Shown here one piece after another: positions 1 through 10,437 of a DNA stretch of 64,000 nucleotides. Every line of letters starts with the position of its first letter. The first letter of the stretch is position 1. The stretch is from Anaeramoeba flamelloides (taxonomy: Eukaryota; Metamonada; Anaeramoebidae). The notes below the pieces were generated by a model, which was given only the letters and a program-made list of their open reading frames with translations, did no database searches and was not told the origin of the DNA. Location of the stretch: positions 9,796,001-9,860,000 of the forward strand of contig JANTQA010000029.1 in NCBI GenBank assembly GCA_027625915.1, read 5' to 3'. Both the position numbers and the translations under genes were made by a program.

Positions 1-55
1 GGCATTTAGAGTGTAATTTACACTTCTTCCATCAATAAATAAATAAATATGGAAA
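1..55 (+). repeat. LINE-type 3' tail fragment
   Basis: A perfect short hairpin (10-24, AGTGTAATTTACACT) is followed by a pyrimidine-rich stretch and repeated AAAT. The same order, with a different stem sequence, is seen at 6734-6770, 9965-10002, 62172-62233 and 29405-29440. I read it as the 3' end of a non-LTR retrotransposon whose body lies outside the window. It lies in the left-most visible intron of the RhoGEF gene. Confidence 0.45.
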
Positions 56-194
56 TATTTTTTTTTATTTATCTCTTGTAACTTTTCACAAAGCCCTTAT
101 TCAAAATTTACACTTATTGTTATTATTTTATAATTTAACTTGAAATTAAAAAAAAAAAACAAATAGAACGTTTTCAAGGGATAATTCTACTTAC

Positions 195-1253
195 CAAGAT
201 CTAAAGTATACAAATCATTGATATATTGCTTTTTTTTAGAATTGCTTGATATTTCACCACCCCAAATGTATAATTTATTATTATAGACATCGCCTTGGGT
301 TGATTTAACTGGAGGAGGCAATGACCCATTAATAACTGGTAATTTGGTCCAAGATAATAAATCAAGAAATGATCTTCTTTTTTTAATATTTTTTTTTAGG
401 ATTTTGTTCAAACTATTAAACCATTCTGATGTAGTTTCAGGATCGTCCCCTTCAATAATATAAATTTCCTTTCCAATTTTGAATTCAAATTTGGTTTGGT
501 TTTCAGAAATTTTTTGAGGTAAGCTATCTAATTCAAGGTGTTTAAAAGATATTATCATCTTTTTTGAAAAGGTATTGTTATCTATTTTATAAGAAGAAAT
601 TAATAAATCATTGAAAAGAAAAACCCATTGTTTAAACACTTTCAATGGCTTTTTTTTCGTTCTTTTGTTATAAACATTTAATTTCCCTTCCTTTTTTAAT
701 CTTCTTCCTGCGTCAAGTAAAGATTCCCCTTCTGCTAAATTTTGGAATTTGTTTTGAATTGCCAAAATTCGTTGAAATTCCATTAAACGTGAGCGATTTA
801 AATTGAGATGCCGAGCAATTTCCTTCATTTTTTCTAACACGTTACTTAAATATAGCTTATCAGGATTTGATTCATCAGTGTTTTTTACGATTTGCTTTTT
901 GGTTTTTAAAATTAGTGATAAAAAAAAAAAAAGTTAATTAAGGAGTTTAGATTGGAAGTTTTTAATTATATAGTTTTTTTTTTTTTTTTTTTTTTTTAAT
1001 GGTTAGGCCGATATTTGTTAAGTTTTAAAAGAAATGATTTTTTTTTATTATTATTGAATTGAAAGATGGTCTATCAAAAGATAAAGCGTCCCGTTTGCCT
1101 GAATTGCATGACTTTATTACGTGATTTTTTTATATTTTTATAACCTTGTTAGACTTATAATAAAGTAAAAGAATAATTTTTCTTTAAATAATTGGGAAAG
1201 ACAAATAGAGAAGAGCCAAGAGGAAGAGCAAACCGCAATTATTTTGATGATTG

Positions 1254-1286
<33 letters not shown>

Positions 1287-4200
1287 AGGTTTGAAGGGTT
1301 TATAGCCATGGGTAAAAAATAAAAATAAAAATAAAAATCGTTATGTTCAATTAAGAACCCCCAAAATCACAATCACAATACTTTTGGTTGATTTAGTTTA
1401 ATTTGATAATTGATGATGAAAGTTCATTTGGGGATTCATTATTTGATTGTTGTAATTTGTTTTTTTTCTTTTTGATCTAATTTTTTTTAAACCTTGATAT
1501 TTTTTGTATTTGTTTTTTCTTTTTTATTTTTGGGTTATTCATACTTTCGTGTTTCAGTATTACGCATTTCAGGCTTTTTTTTTTTTTTAACTCTTCTTCT
1601 CAAATATATTGAAGATTCATCCAGGAAAAAATGGAAAAAAATGAAAAAAAATCTTATTTAATCTTTGCACAAAAAAAATTGAAAAAAAAAGTTACAATAA
1701 TATCTCAAAAATAAAAAATTCAAAAAAAAAAAAAAATTCATAGAATCTTTATGAAAAAACTCTAATGAACAAAAATAAAAGAATTAATATGATCGGAAAA
1801 CCCAAAAATTCAAATAATAAAAAAAAAATTTCATATAATCTTCGCAGAAAAAAAATTTCATTAGAAAAAAAGTTACAATAATATTTGAAAAACAAAAAAT
1901 TCAAATAATAAAAAAAAAAATTCACTAGATCCTTGGCAAAAGAATCAATTTAAAAAAAAGTTAAAAACAATTCTCAATTTCAAAAAATTCATTAAAAAAA
2001 AAAAAAATTTGAAAATATTCTCGACTTCTAAAAAGTCAAATTTTTAAAAAAAAAATTACTTGTTTCTTTTTTTTAAATTTTCCAAAGGATGAAATTTCTT
2101 CAATTTGAAGCGATTTTTTTTTATCAGTACACAATCAATTTGAATCAATTTAATTTAATTTGTGGATTTTTTGTAACACTCTATATTTAATAAGGAAAGG
2201 ATTTTGTAGCATTCTTTCTGTAAAAAATATCTCTTTTGAAAAATGAAAAAAATGGACAAAAAAAGATTCGATATCTCAAAAAGCGTAAAAGAATGAAAGT
2301 TCGAAACTAATCGAGTTGTTTTTAAAAAAAATATATTCGAACCATTTAAATTGGTAATTGGGTGTCACTCTTTGGCACTTTTTTCGAAAATTTTCCTCTT
2401 TTTTGATTGTTGATTTTTTGAGATCTATCACCACATTTTGATTAGTTTTTTTTGATTGGTATTAGGGCTTCATTAAAAATACAAATTTTTTTTTTTCCAT
2501 TTCAGAAAATTATTTTTTACCTTGTTGATTCGGCCCTGAACAGTGTACATTCCAAACGAATTCTGAACAATTCATTAAAAAAACCGTCCTTTTATTATGG
2601 TTGTGGTTTTTTTTATGATCTTTTCTCAACAGATTTAAGGGACTAGTCTATATTAAATTTTTTTAGGTAAATTTAATAGAGATTTAGAATTTTTTTTTGC
2701 CAATTACTTGATTTGAAATCAAAGTGAAAAATTTCTTAGTATAGTAATGAAATCTTGCTAAATTACATTCATTAAATTTAGTTATTGTTTTTATAGAAAT
2801 AAAAAATTTTTCTATTTTTTTCACTTTTTGAAAGTTACTTTTTTAGAACTTTTTGCAAAAATACAAAAAATAAAAAAATATATAAGCAAGAATGCAAAAC
2901 CTTGTTATGTTTGTGGAAGGTCTACAAAAAATAGTTTGAAAAATAAACCTGAAAAGGTTTTTTTGGATTTGCATGAAAAAACAGTTTGATTCGAAAAAAA
3001 TATACAATATATTCTTTACTCTTAATAAAATATTTTCTTTCTTTTCTTGTACCATTTTTTTTTTTCATGAATTTACTTTTTCAGTTTACACTCTTTTGTT
3101 TTTGTTGAATTTGAAGTTTTTTTAAATGTTCCCAAATTATCATTCCAAAAGTTTTTGTCAGAGTCAAAAAAAATCAAAGAAAAGAAAAAGAACTATTTTT
3201 TTAACAAGTAATTATTGATAAAACAAATTGAGTTCTTTATGGAGTCAAGTTGGATGAACAGAAGTGAAAGAGAAAATATTCACCAGTTTTAAATCATTTT
3301 TTCGTTTTTAAAAATGAGAATAAATATTATTTTTGAGAAAATAATTAAATCCAAAATTAATCAAAAAATTCTCATCCGTTAAAGATATTTTTTAAAAAAA
3401 AAATTTTTAAAAGTCACTTTTTTTGACAGAATTGTAAAATTTTAAAAAAACAAGAACTAAAAGTTCTAACCTTGAAAAAACATGTCTATTTTCAATTTTA
3501 AACATATTTCAAAATAAGGATTCCTTATTTGGTTATTTGTCAAAAAAAAAAAATTAATAGAGACTAGTCCCTTAAAATAAATTATTTTTGAGAAATATGG
3601 TGTATATTAGCGTTTTTTTGGTTTTTATTTTTTGTTCGAAACTATCTTTCATAATAATTGGCCCATTAAAAATCAAATTTTAAATAAAAATATTTTTAAT
3701 AATTGAAGTTATCTATTATAATATAAAAATTTAGATTTTAATATTCAATACTATACTCAAGAGATATTTATTTTTTGTCTAAAAATAAAAGAAAAAAAAA
3801 TAAAAAAAACTGTTCAAAAAAATTGGGCCATTCATTTTGAAAGAAGCATTACATAAAAAATAGAAAATTTAAAAAGGTAAAAAAACCCATTTATCGATTC
3901 TCCTTCCATTTGAATAACTAGATCTAATCTCTTTTTCATATTTGAAACCAAATTTTTTCATTAATTCATCTGTTACTTCTTTCCAATTTTTCATTTTCAT
4001 TTTCCATTTTAACAAAACACTGTTGAAAGAATAAAAAAGAGAAAAAGTGATTTATTTGCAAACTTTTCATTGTGAGAGGAAAAACTTCAAAACAATATAA
4101 AAGAAATTCATTATTCAAATGTAAGATGGGCCATTTATAATGAAATTTAGTTTACAAAACAAAAAATTTCAAAAAAATTGAGAATATTAAGATTAATTTT

Positions 4201-6108
4201 CAACTATTTGCATGAATAATTTAAATTTTACTGAAAATAACCCGATGTTTACTTTCAAAATTGATTTGAACTTAGGTATACTATTTGGTTGTAGAGTGGA
4301 TGTTACCTTGGTACAAGAAGAAAAAAAAGCACGGATAATATTTAGAAACAAGGATTATAGTCGTTATGCACGCATTATTTTGATCACTGTACTTTGGTCT
4401 AATCACTCCATAAAATCCAATAATTTTACCCGAAACCAATACTGTTCTTAATTACTCCTTTGTGGTTACTGAGGTCTTGACAACAGAACCATAAATAAAA
4501 ACCAAAAAAATGATATTATACACCATTTTTCTCAAAATAATTTATTTTAAATCTGAGGATAAAAGATCATCTTGACCTGAACCAAAATGAAAATAAGACA
4601 GTATTTGTTGTACATCTGATGAATTCGTTTGGAATATATTAACTGAAGGAAGGAGGAATTGGTTGTAAAATAAAAAAATTGATTTTCGAAATGTCTAACC
4701 AAACGAATTGATAAGAACAAAATCGTAGGATTCGTGAAAAAAATAAAATTCTGGAATGTTGGTTGTATTGTAAATAAACTCTAATTACAAAGGACGAAAT
4801 GTTAATTAAAGTATTCGTTTAATCAAACTTTTAAATTTTCAAATGTATTTTTTCATACTCGTGCAAATCAGAATTCGATTTTTAAGGACTTAATATTATT
4901 TGAATCTATATTTTGACTCATAACCATTGAACCCAAAGGAAAAAGAAAAAGAAAGTGAAATTCAATAATTACAAATATAAAAAAAGAAAAAGAAAACCAA
5001 AAAAGAGTGTTCAAACATTAATTAAAATAACATAACGGGGTATTCTTTGAATTGGTGTAATTAATAAGGAAAATAGTCTTAAATTTTCTAATTCAGTAAT
5101 TGGTTTCTTTGAGTCAATAAACTCTTTGAATTTTTCGTTCTGATTTTTTTCTTCAGAAATGATGATGATTGCTGTATCATAATTGTTGACATAAGATGTG
5201 TAGATCTTCATAAAGTCAATAATGCCATCAAAAACGTTTCCCCATTGGTGTGTTGAGGTGTCAATTCTTCGGTTCACCAATCGTTCATAAAATTTTTCAC
5301 TCAGCTTCATCAGTGGCACGATGTTTGAAAACATCTGTTTAAGTTTTGTTTTTGAGACCATTTGGCTTTTTTTGAGTGGATCGAGAAAATGCTATCAATT
5401 TTTTGGTTTTGTTATGTTTTTTTTTTTTATATCGAGAGAGATTGGGTTGTTTGTTTGTTTATTTGTTGGGGTTTATTTTTTTATTGATTTTGGTGGTGTT
5501 GTGATTGGTAAATTATTGTTTATTGTTTTTATTTTAATTTGAGATGAATTCAAAAACTAAAAAGAAAAAAAACAAAAGAAAAAGTAAAAATTGAAAAGAA
5601 AGATCATTTTCCATTTTTTTTGAAAAGAAATTTGAAACAAAGAACAAAAAGATAAAAAAAAAAATTAAAAGTGATCTTTTTTCGAAACTTTCATAGAACG
5701 AAATAAGGGTGTTTTTTTTCTCGAGGATTCACAAAAAAGAATCTTTTTTTTTTAATTCTTTTTTTGCTGGTATACAAGAAGATGTTTTGAAATAAAATCC
5801 AATTTTACCTTAATGGTCAATTGCAAATGTTTCAAATATGTTTTTTCTGTTGAAATCAATTCAAGAATTGTGTTGATTCTTTTTATTTGTTTCCTTGATT
5901 GTCGAATAATTTTTTTTCTTGTAAAAAAGCCTCTCAGGTTTCTTTGTAAAACTTGGATTGAGTTGGCTGTTTTTCTATCAAAATATTGCTCTTCTATTTG
6001 CGTTATTGGGGTTTTCTTCTCTGTTTCTTGTGTGTCTGAAAGTGGTTCTGCAGTAACTTCCCATCCTTGTGTTGAAGTTATCATTTGGGTGCTTTCTAAA
6101 CCCAAGTT
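195..6108 (-). CDS. IQ-RhoGEF-PH-Kelch protein, partial (3 exons seen)
   Basis: Probable guanine-nucleotide exchange factor for a Rho-family GTPase. Exons on the minus strand: 6108-5809, 5391-5017 and 894-195. Exon 1 carries an IQ motif (IQVLQRNLRGFFTRKK) and the start of the DH domain (LISTEKTYLKHLQ). Exon 2 carries the DH core with the signature ITPIQRIPRY. Exon 3 completes the DH helix (TDESNPDKLYLSNVLEKM), then gives a PH domain (FLFNDLLISS to EWFNSLNKIL) and the first Kelch-type strand (NKLYIWGG, INDLYTLDLG). All junctions are GT...AG and in frame: GTAAAA at 5808, GTTTGA at 5016, GTAAGT at 194. The gene continues left of the window, where more Kelch repeats are expected. Exon 1 has no ATG. 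Its acceptor (pyrimidine run then TTAAAG before 6108) implies an upstream exon, which I could not find. The 4,122-bp second intron is full of repeats. Confidence 0.85.
1890..2560 (+). repeat. Dispersed repeat R1, copy a
   Basis: This roughly 0.65 kb stretch matches 16402-17075 and 56949-57745 in order. Shared anchors are TTCCAAAGG, a CTCTATATTTGA-like block, the AAAAGCGYMAAAGA block, TGATTGTTGATTTTTGGAGATC and CCATTTCAGAAAATTATTTTT. Copies have drifted and carry no intact ORF. The short ORF at 2452-2646 lies inside the repeat and is not a gene. Confidence 0.6.
2639..3571 (+). mobile_element. TTAA-flanked TIR element R2, long copy
   Basis: The ends are inverted repeats (GGGACTAGTCTATATTAAA and its partner ending ATAGAGACTAGTCCC), flanked by TTAA at 2635-2638 and 3572-3575. 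The outer 80-100 bp on each side match the short copies at 22095-22264 and 62248-62421. The extra roughly 740 bp in the middle is either a later insertion or the interior of a longer parent element. A TTAA target is typical of piggyBac-type transposases, so I infer that kinship. No transposase remains. Confidence 0.65.
4150..4389 (-). mobile_element. Tc1/mariner-like MITE R3, truncated copy
   Basis: Inverted and end-truncated copy of the 479-bp element at 7641-8119. Its intact end reads CAGTGATCAAAATAATGCGTG on the minus strand next to TA at 4390. The other end is missing. It lies in the large RhoGEF intron. The open frame at 4212-4451 is a by-product. Confidence 0.6.
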
Positions 6109-6730
6109 CTTTAATAAAAAAGGTTGTTATTTAATACAGAAGAAATAAATTGTTCAAAGTGTAAAAAAAATAAAAGTTGTTGTTAAAGTTAGTTCTGAAC
6201 TGTTGAATAAAGAAAATTAATCCTGATTATTGTTATGGTAGAGTACGTTTAGGGCAAAATTAATCTCCTAACTATGATAATTAAATTTAATCTTCCAAAA
6301 ATTGTTTTTTAATTGTTGCTTTTTATTTTTTAAATCTTATTTTTCTTTATTACTCTCTTTTTTGTTCTCGTTTCGATTTAAAATTCTATTAAGGAGACCT
6401 TACTAAAGGATTTTTCTCCATAAATCAACATTTTTTTAACTTAAAAATTTAGGTTTAATATGATCTTTCAAAATTGAGAATTCCAAACAACGTGTTTATG
6501 AACAGTTGATTTCAAATCACTCTCTTTTTTTGTTTTTAATTCAAGATTTCAAATTCGCATCAAAACTTGAGAACATGGACAACAAATTCGAATTTGAAAA
6601 AGCTTTTATTCGGAAGAAATTTAATTTTCCCAAAATACCTATACCCATCTCAAAAAACTAAGTTTCATTGAAAACATAATTTATGATTTTCAGCTGAAAT
6701 TCCTGAAATGGAATTCAACTAAAAGAATAC
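6109..6730. other. Upstream of RhoGEF exon, no gene seen
   Basis: AT-rich sequence that should hold the 5' exon of the RhoGEF gene, but I could not identify it. A 29-codon plus-strand frame at about 6574-6660 has no recognisable content. Confidence 0.3.
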
Positions 6731-6775
6731 TTAGGGTGTAATATACACCACCTCCTCAATAAATAAAAAAATATT
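6731..6775 (+). repeat. LINE-type 3' tail fragment
   Basis: A hairpin at 6735-6749 (GGTGTAATATACACC) is followed by a CACCTCCTC pyrimidine-rich stretch and AATAAATAAAAA. The layout is the same as the other LINE tails in the window, with different stem bases that still pair. Confidence 0.45.
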
Positions 6776-6779
6776 CTAA

Positions 6780-6965
6780 AAAATAACTGTTCTGGAAAAA
6801 ACAGTGTAACACAGTTTTCAATTAGAGACATTAATTTAAAATTCAAATAAGACACATTAACAAAAGAATTCATAAATATATAAATAAAGAGATATTGATG
6901 GATTAAGTCGAATAACATATTTTTTAATACTATCTTTTGATATTTGTTTTTCTTTGGTTGATCAA
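6780..6965 (-). repeat. R4 element fragment, reverse orientation
   Basis: One edge resembles the R4 terminal block (GTGTAACACAGTTTTCAATT). The other matches the reverse complement of R4's interior (AATACTATCTTTTGATA, TTTTTCTTTGGTTGATCA). It abuts the larger nested R4 copy that follows. Confidence 0.45.
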
Positions 6966-7015
6966 TTCCCGATTTGGAAAAAAAGTTAAACACAGTTTTT
7001 AATTGGGAACATTAA

Positions 7016-7566
7016 GGTTTACAATCCCTGAAACTGGAAAAAAGATTATCTTGTATTGGGTGTGGCAACTTGTTATTTGGGTTCTTATCTGATCGATCCA
7101 CAACTAAGTTTGGATCGTATAGGTGGTTGAAAAATGCTATTTTTGTGATTTTTTTTTTTTTTTTTCCGAAATCCAGATTGATGAGTCTAAGATTAATTAA
7201 TTGGAAGATATTTAATTCGTAATTGAGTTTTTTGTTTTCTGTGTTGAAATTTTTATTTACGCTTTGTATCATTTGATGCTTATAAAAAAAATTTTTTTAT
7301 TTACTCCTAATTCTGTAAAAGGAAAATGATAATTTCAATTGACAACCCAAAAATTAACACTTTCAATTCAATACCTTCCAATCAATTAATCTTAGACTCA
7401 TCAATCTGGATTTCGGAAAAAAAAAAAAAAAAATCACAAAAATAGCATTTTTCAACCACCTATACGATCCAAACTTAGTTGTGGATCGATCAGATAAGAA
7501 CCCAAATAACAAGTTGCCACACCCAATACAAGATAATCTTTTTTCCAGTTTCAGGGATTGTAAACC
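7016..7566. mobile_element. R6: TTAA-flanked palindromic element inside R4
   Basis: The ends GGTTTACAATCCCTGAAAC are flanked by TTAA at 7012-7015 and 7567-7570. The R4 copy near 60988 shows the empty site (a single TTAA in the same context). Both arms of about 190 bp are near-identical inverted copies around a central region of about 150-170 bp. Each arm carries the same outward-reading frame ending NKLPHPIQDNLFSSF...RDCKP, with its stop inside the flanking TTAA. This could be a duplicated transposase C-terminus, but I do not recognise it. A diverged copy lies at 20473-20895. Confidence 0.7.
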
Positions 7567-7640
7567 TTAATAGAACCAGAAAATAAAAAGTAAAATCAAT
7601 TAAAAGAAGAAAATAATTAACTTCAAATAATAACCCATTA

Positions 7641-8119
7641 CAGTGATCAAAATAATGCGTGCACAACGACTATAATCCGTGTTTCAAAATATTATCCGTG
7701 ATTGTTTTTATTCTTGTACCAATGTAACATCCAATCTACTACCAAATAGTATACCCGAGCCCAAATCAATTTTGAAAGTAAAGGTCTGGTTATTTTCAGT
7801 AATATTTAAATTATTCATGCAAATAGTTGAAAATTTTCCATAATATTCTCAATTTTTTTGAAATTTTTTGTTTATTTTTATTTTTAAAATTTTATGAAAA
7901 AATTAACTCTATTTTTTGAGATAAATTTTGCAATTTGATCCTTCATTTTTAGAATTTCTTTTTAAATAATAGAACTTTAAGAAACCAATACCATATTTTT
8001 TTAGGGTTTATTATTGGTTTCTTTGATTGGTTAATGTATAGGTTTTCTTTAACAAAAAAACACGCTTTTTATTTTGAAACACGCATTAAATTTTTTTGCA
8101 CGCTTTATTTTGACTACAG
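7641..8119 (+). mobile_element. R3: Tc1/mariner-like MITE, complete copy
   Basis: A 479-bp element with imperfect inverted ends (CAGTGATCAAAATAATGCG and CTGTAGTCAAAATAAAGCG), flanked by TA at 7639-7640 and 8120-8121. The other R4 copies show the uninterrupted site CCATTATATTATTTT (near 47732 and 61057), so the TA duplication is exact. There is no transposase frame. CAGT-like termini with TA duplication indicate mobilisation by a Tc1/mariner transposase. Confidence 0.75.
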
Positions 8120-8439
8120 TATATTATTTTCAATCAACCCAACAAATACAATTTAAATCTACCTGATTTATTGGAAATTGTTAGTGTGGTTTTGAAGATC
8201 TCAAAAATAGACAATTTTTTGAACAAATTTTTAATAATTGAAACCAATCAAAGAAAAACCCATACTAAAAGATAGTACAAAAAAAATTGTTATTGTGGCG
8301 AATACTTCATTTTGTCTTTATTTATTTATTTATTCTTTTTTTCATTGATCTTACTTTGAATTTTCATGTTTGTCCCCAATTAAAAACCGTGTTTCACTTT
8401 TTTTCCAGTTTCGCTTTTTTTCCACAATGGTTATTCAAA

Positions 8440-8690
8440 ATTTGCTCAAAGAATTGAATATTTTTGAGATCTCTAAAACTACTACAAAAAATTTGATATG
8501 AAAGTAGATTTAAATTGTGTTTATTGGTTTGATTGAAAATAATATAATGTACTATTATTTGTAGTTAATTGGTTTCTTCTTTTCATTGATTTTACTTTTT
8601 ATATTCAGGTTCTATTAATGTTCCTAACGAAAAAACATGTTTCACTTTTTTTTCCTGAAGGGTAATTATTTTTATTCTTGTTCAGAATAC
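8440..8690 (-). repeat. R4 fragment, reverse orientation
   Basis: The block resembles the R4 interior in reverse (GATCTCTAAAAC, GTTTATTGGTTTGATTGAAAATAATATAATG, TTAATTGGTTTCTTCTTTT) and ends near an R4-type terminus (GTTTCACTTTTTTTTCC). It directly follows the nested R4 copy. Confidence 0.5.
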
Positions 8691-9415
8691 AATTTATGAC
8701 TCACTATCTAATTGTATAAAGGAGTTCAAATTAATTGTGAACCTAGACTCTTTGATTATTTTTAATATTGTTAAATTATGAATTGAATTTGTTCAAATTG
8801 TTTCCAATTTTTTTTGAATTTATAAAACTAAAAATTGTTGTTTTAACATTAACTAAAATTCTCTAACCTAAATATTATCTCCTTTTTTTTTGAGAAAAAT
8901 TTTAGATTAAATTGATCTTTTATATTAAGGTTTTCTTTTCAATTTCAAAACTTTAGAAACTGAAATCATATTCACAAATTAATTATTCTGAATTTTCATA
9001 TATCATTTAATGTAAAAGTCTTCAAAAAAAAAAAAAAGAAAGAAATACAGATTTAAATTTGAAACAAGATAATACTAATTCTGTACAGGTTATTTTGTAT
9101 ACAGTATATTTATTTTCAAATAGGTATGGTCTCACTTTTCAAAGGTGTTAATTAGTGGCTGAAAGTTTCTAAGTATAGTCACTGTCATTATTCTCAAATT
9201 ATTGAACACAAGTGTCTTTTATATGAAGATTTTGAAAAAATAAATTGTTTTTTTTTTTTTCATTTCAATTGAATATTTTTTTTGATAACCCCAAAGTTTT
9301 ATTTTTTGTCAACAATCAAGATACAAAAAAATTCCAAATTTAACACTTTTTTTGAATATTACGGGAAAAAAATTCAAGAAAGATGTACTTTTCTAAATAC
9401 TATTATTTTTCAATT
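8691..9415. other. AT-rich, no gene or clear repeat
   Basis: No coding frame, RNA gene or well-bounded repeat seen. Homopolymer A and T runs are common. Confidence 0.4.
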
Positions 9416-9432
9416 AAAAAATAAAAATTTTA

Positions 9433-10002
9433 TTTTTTTTTTCTATTTTTTCCCTTGTTGAATTTACTTTTTAATGGGAAGAAGAGTTACTAAGGAGAAA
9501 AATCAAGTGGTTACCTACTAATACTGGAAGGACAGAAACTAGTCGGTATGGGTAACATGAAAATAAAAAGAAAAGACAAAAACAAAAACTGGAACGATCA
9601 AAAAAGATTGGATCAAAAAGAAAAAAATGGCAGCTTACTAAACAACTCCCTCTCAACGAAGCATTCACGATTTCTTAGAAATAATTAAACGACAAAATTT
9701 TAAATAAAAGGATCGTGTCTGTTTTAATGAGTGTTCTTGATAAAAATGGACAGTTGGTTTTTTTTTTTGATTTTTTATCAACTGTCAAAAAAAATTTTTT
9801 TTTTTGTTTACTAACTTCTCTTTTTTTTTTTTTTTTTCTTTACTTTTTTTTTTTCTTTTTGTTTTTTCAACCAATAAAAAATTTGGAACCTGCTCGATTC
9901 CAAAATATTTTTTTTTTCTTTATCATCTAAATTACTAATTTACCATTAGTAATCAGAGCTGTAAGAGGATCTTTGATCACTCCCTTCAACCAATAAAAAA
10001 AA
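9433..10002 (+). mobile_element. R10: LINE-tailed retroposed element, copy a
   Basis: Nearly identical to 61613-62233, ending in the LINE-type hairpin (9965-9982), CTCCCTTC and poly-A. A similar A/T block (about 9416-9432 and 10003-10020) flanks it and looks like a worn target duplication created inside the R5 element. On the plus strand the 5' part reads EEELLRRKIKWLPTNTGRT before a stop. The relative at 20932-21129 keeps a longer frame (EEEFQIKKAKWL...). I read it as an internally deleted or SINE-like passenger of a LINE. The minus-strand 65-codon frame (9471-9668) is antisense and probably not a gene. Confidence 0.65.
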
Positions 10003-10226
10003 AAAAAATGAAAATTTTTAGTTCACATTCCCAAAATAATTTTCTATCTATAATAAACTGAAGAAAATCCAAAGATCTTTAACAACATCTTTTAGGAAAT
10101 AATATTTTTCAGCAATAAATTAAACTTATAGAAATAACTCTGAGACAAAATTTTTAACTCTGCTAATTTGATTGTAACAGTTATAATTAATATTCATTTT
10201 GGAAATTGAAATAAAAATTTTCATTT
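10003..10226 (+). mobile_element. R5: small TIR element, copy a
   Basis: The ends AAAATGAAAATTTTTAGTTCA and the inverse of AAAATGAAAATTTTTATTTC bound about 220 bp that match 47203-47400 (reverse) and about 47917-48140. Shared landmarks are CAAAGATCTTTA and CTCTGCTAATTTG. There is no coding content. Confidence 0.6.
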
Positions 10227-10437
10227 ATAAATTGGAAAATAACATTAATACTTTTTTTAAAAAAAATGAGTATCAATTTATTAACTTGTTTACTTTTTTC
10301 ATAATTGAATCAAAAGAAAAAAAAAACAAAAAATTGAATATTTTTTTTATTTATATATTTTTTTTTGGATCTATTCAGCCTTTATTATTTAATAAAAAGA
10401 AAACAAAATTTTTGTGAAAAAATATTTGATATATTTG

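Larger units (their letters stand above)
6971..8430 (+). mobile_element. R4 TIR element carrying two nested insertions
   Basis: R4 is a roughly 400-bp TIR element. Its ends read TGGAAAAAAAGTGAAACA and a second block ending in CGGTTTTTAATTGGGAAC, with the inverse at the far end. This copy is stretched to 1.46 kb by element R6 at 7016-7566 and element R3 at 7641-8119. Removing both would restore the R4 order seen at 49213-49604 and 60934-61358. Confidence 0.7.

Noticed and set aside
9471-9668. Conserved 65-aa minus-strand ORF (also at 61680-61877)
   Set aside because: It is conserved only because both lie in near-identical R10 copies. It is antisense to the element and has no recognised domain.
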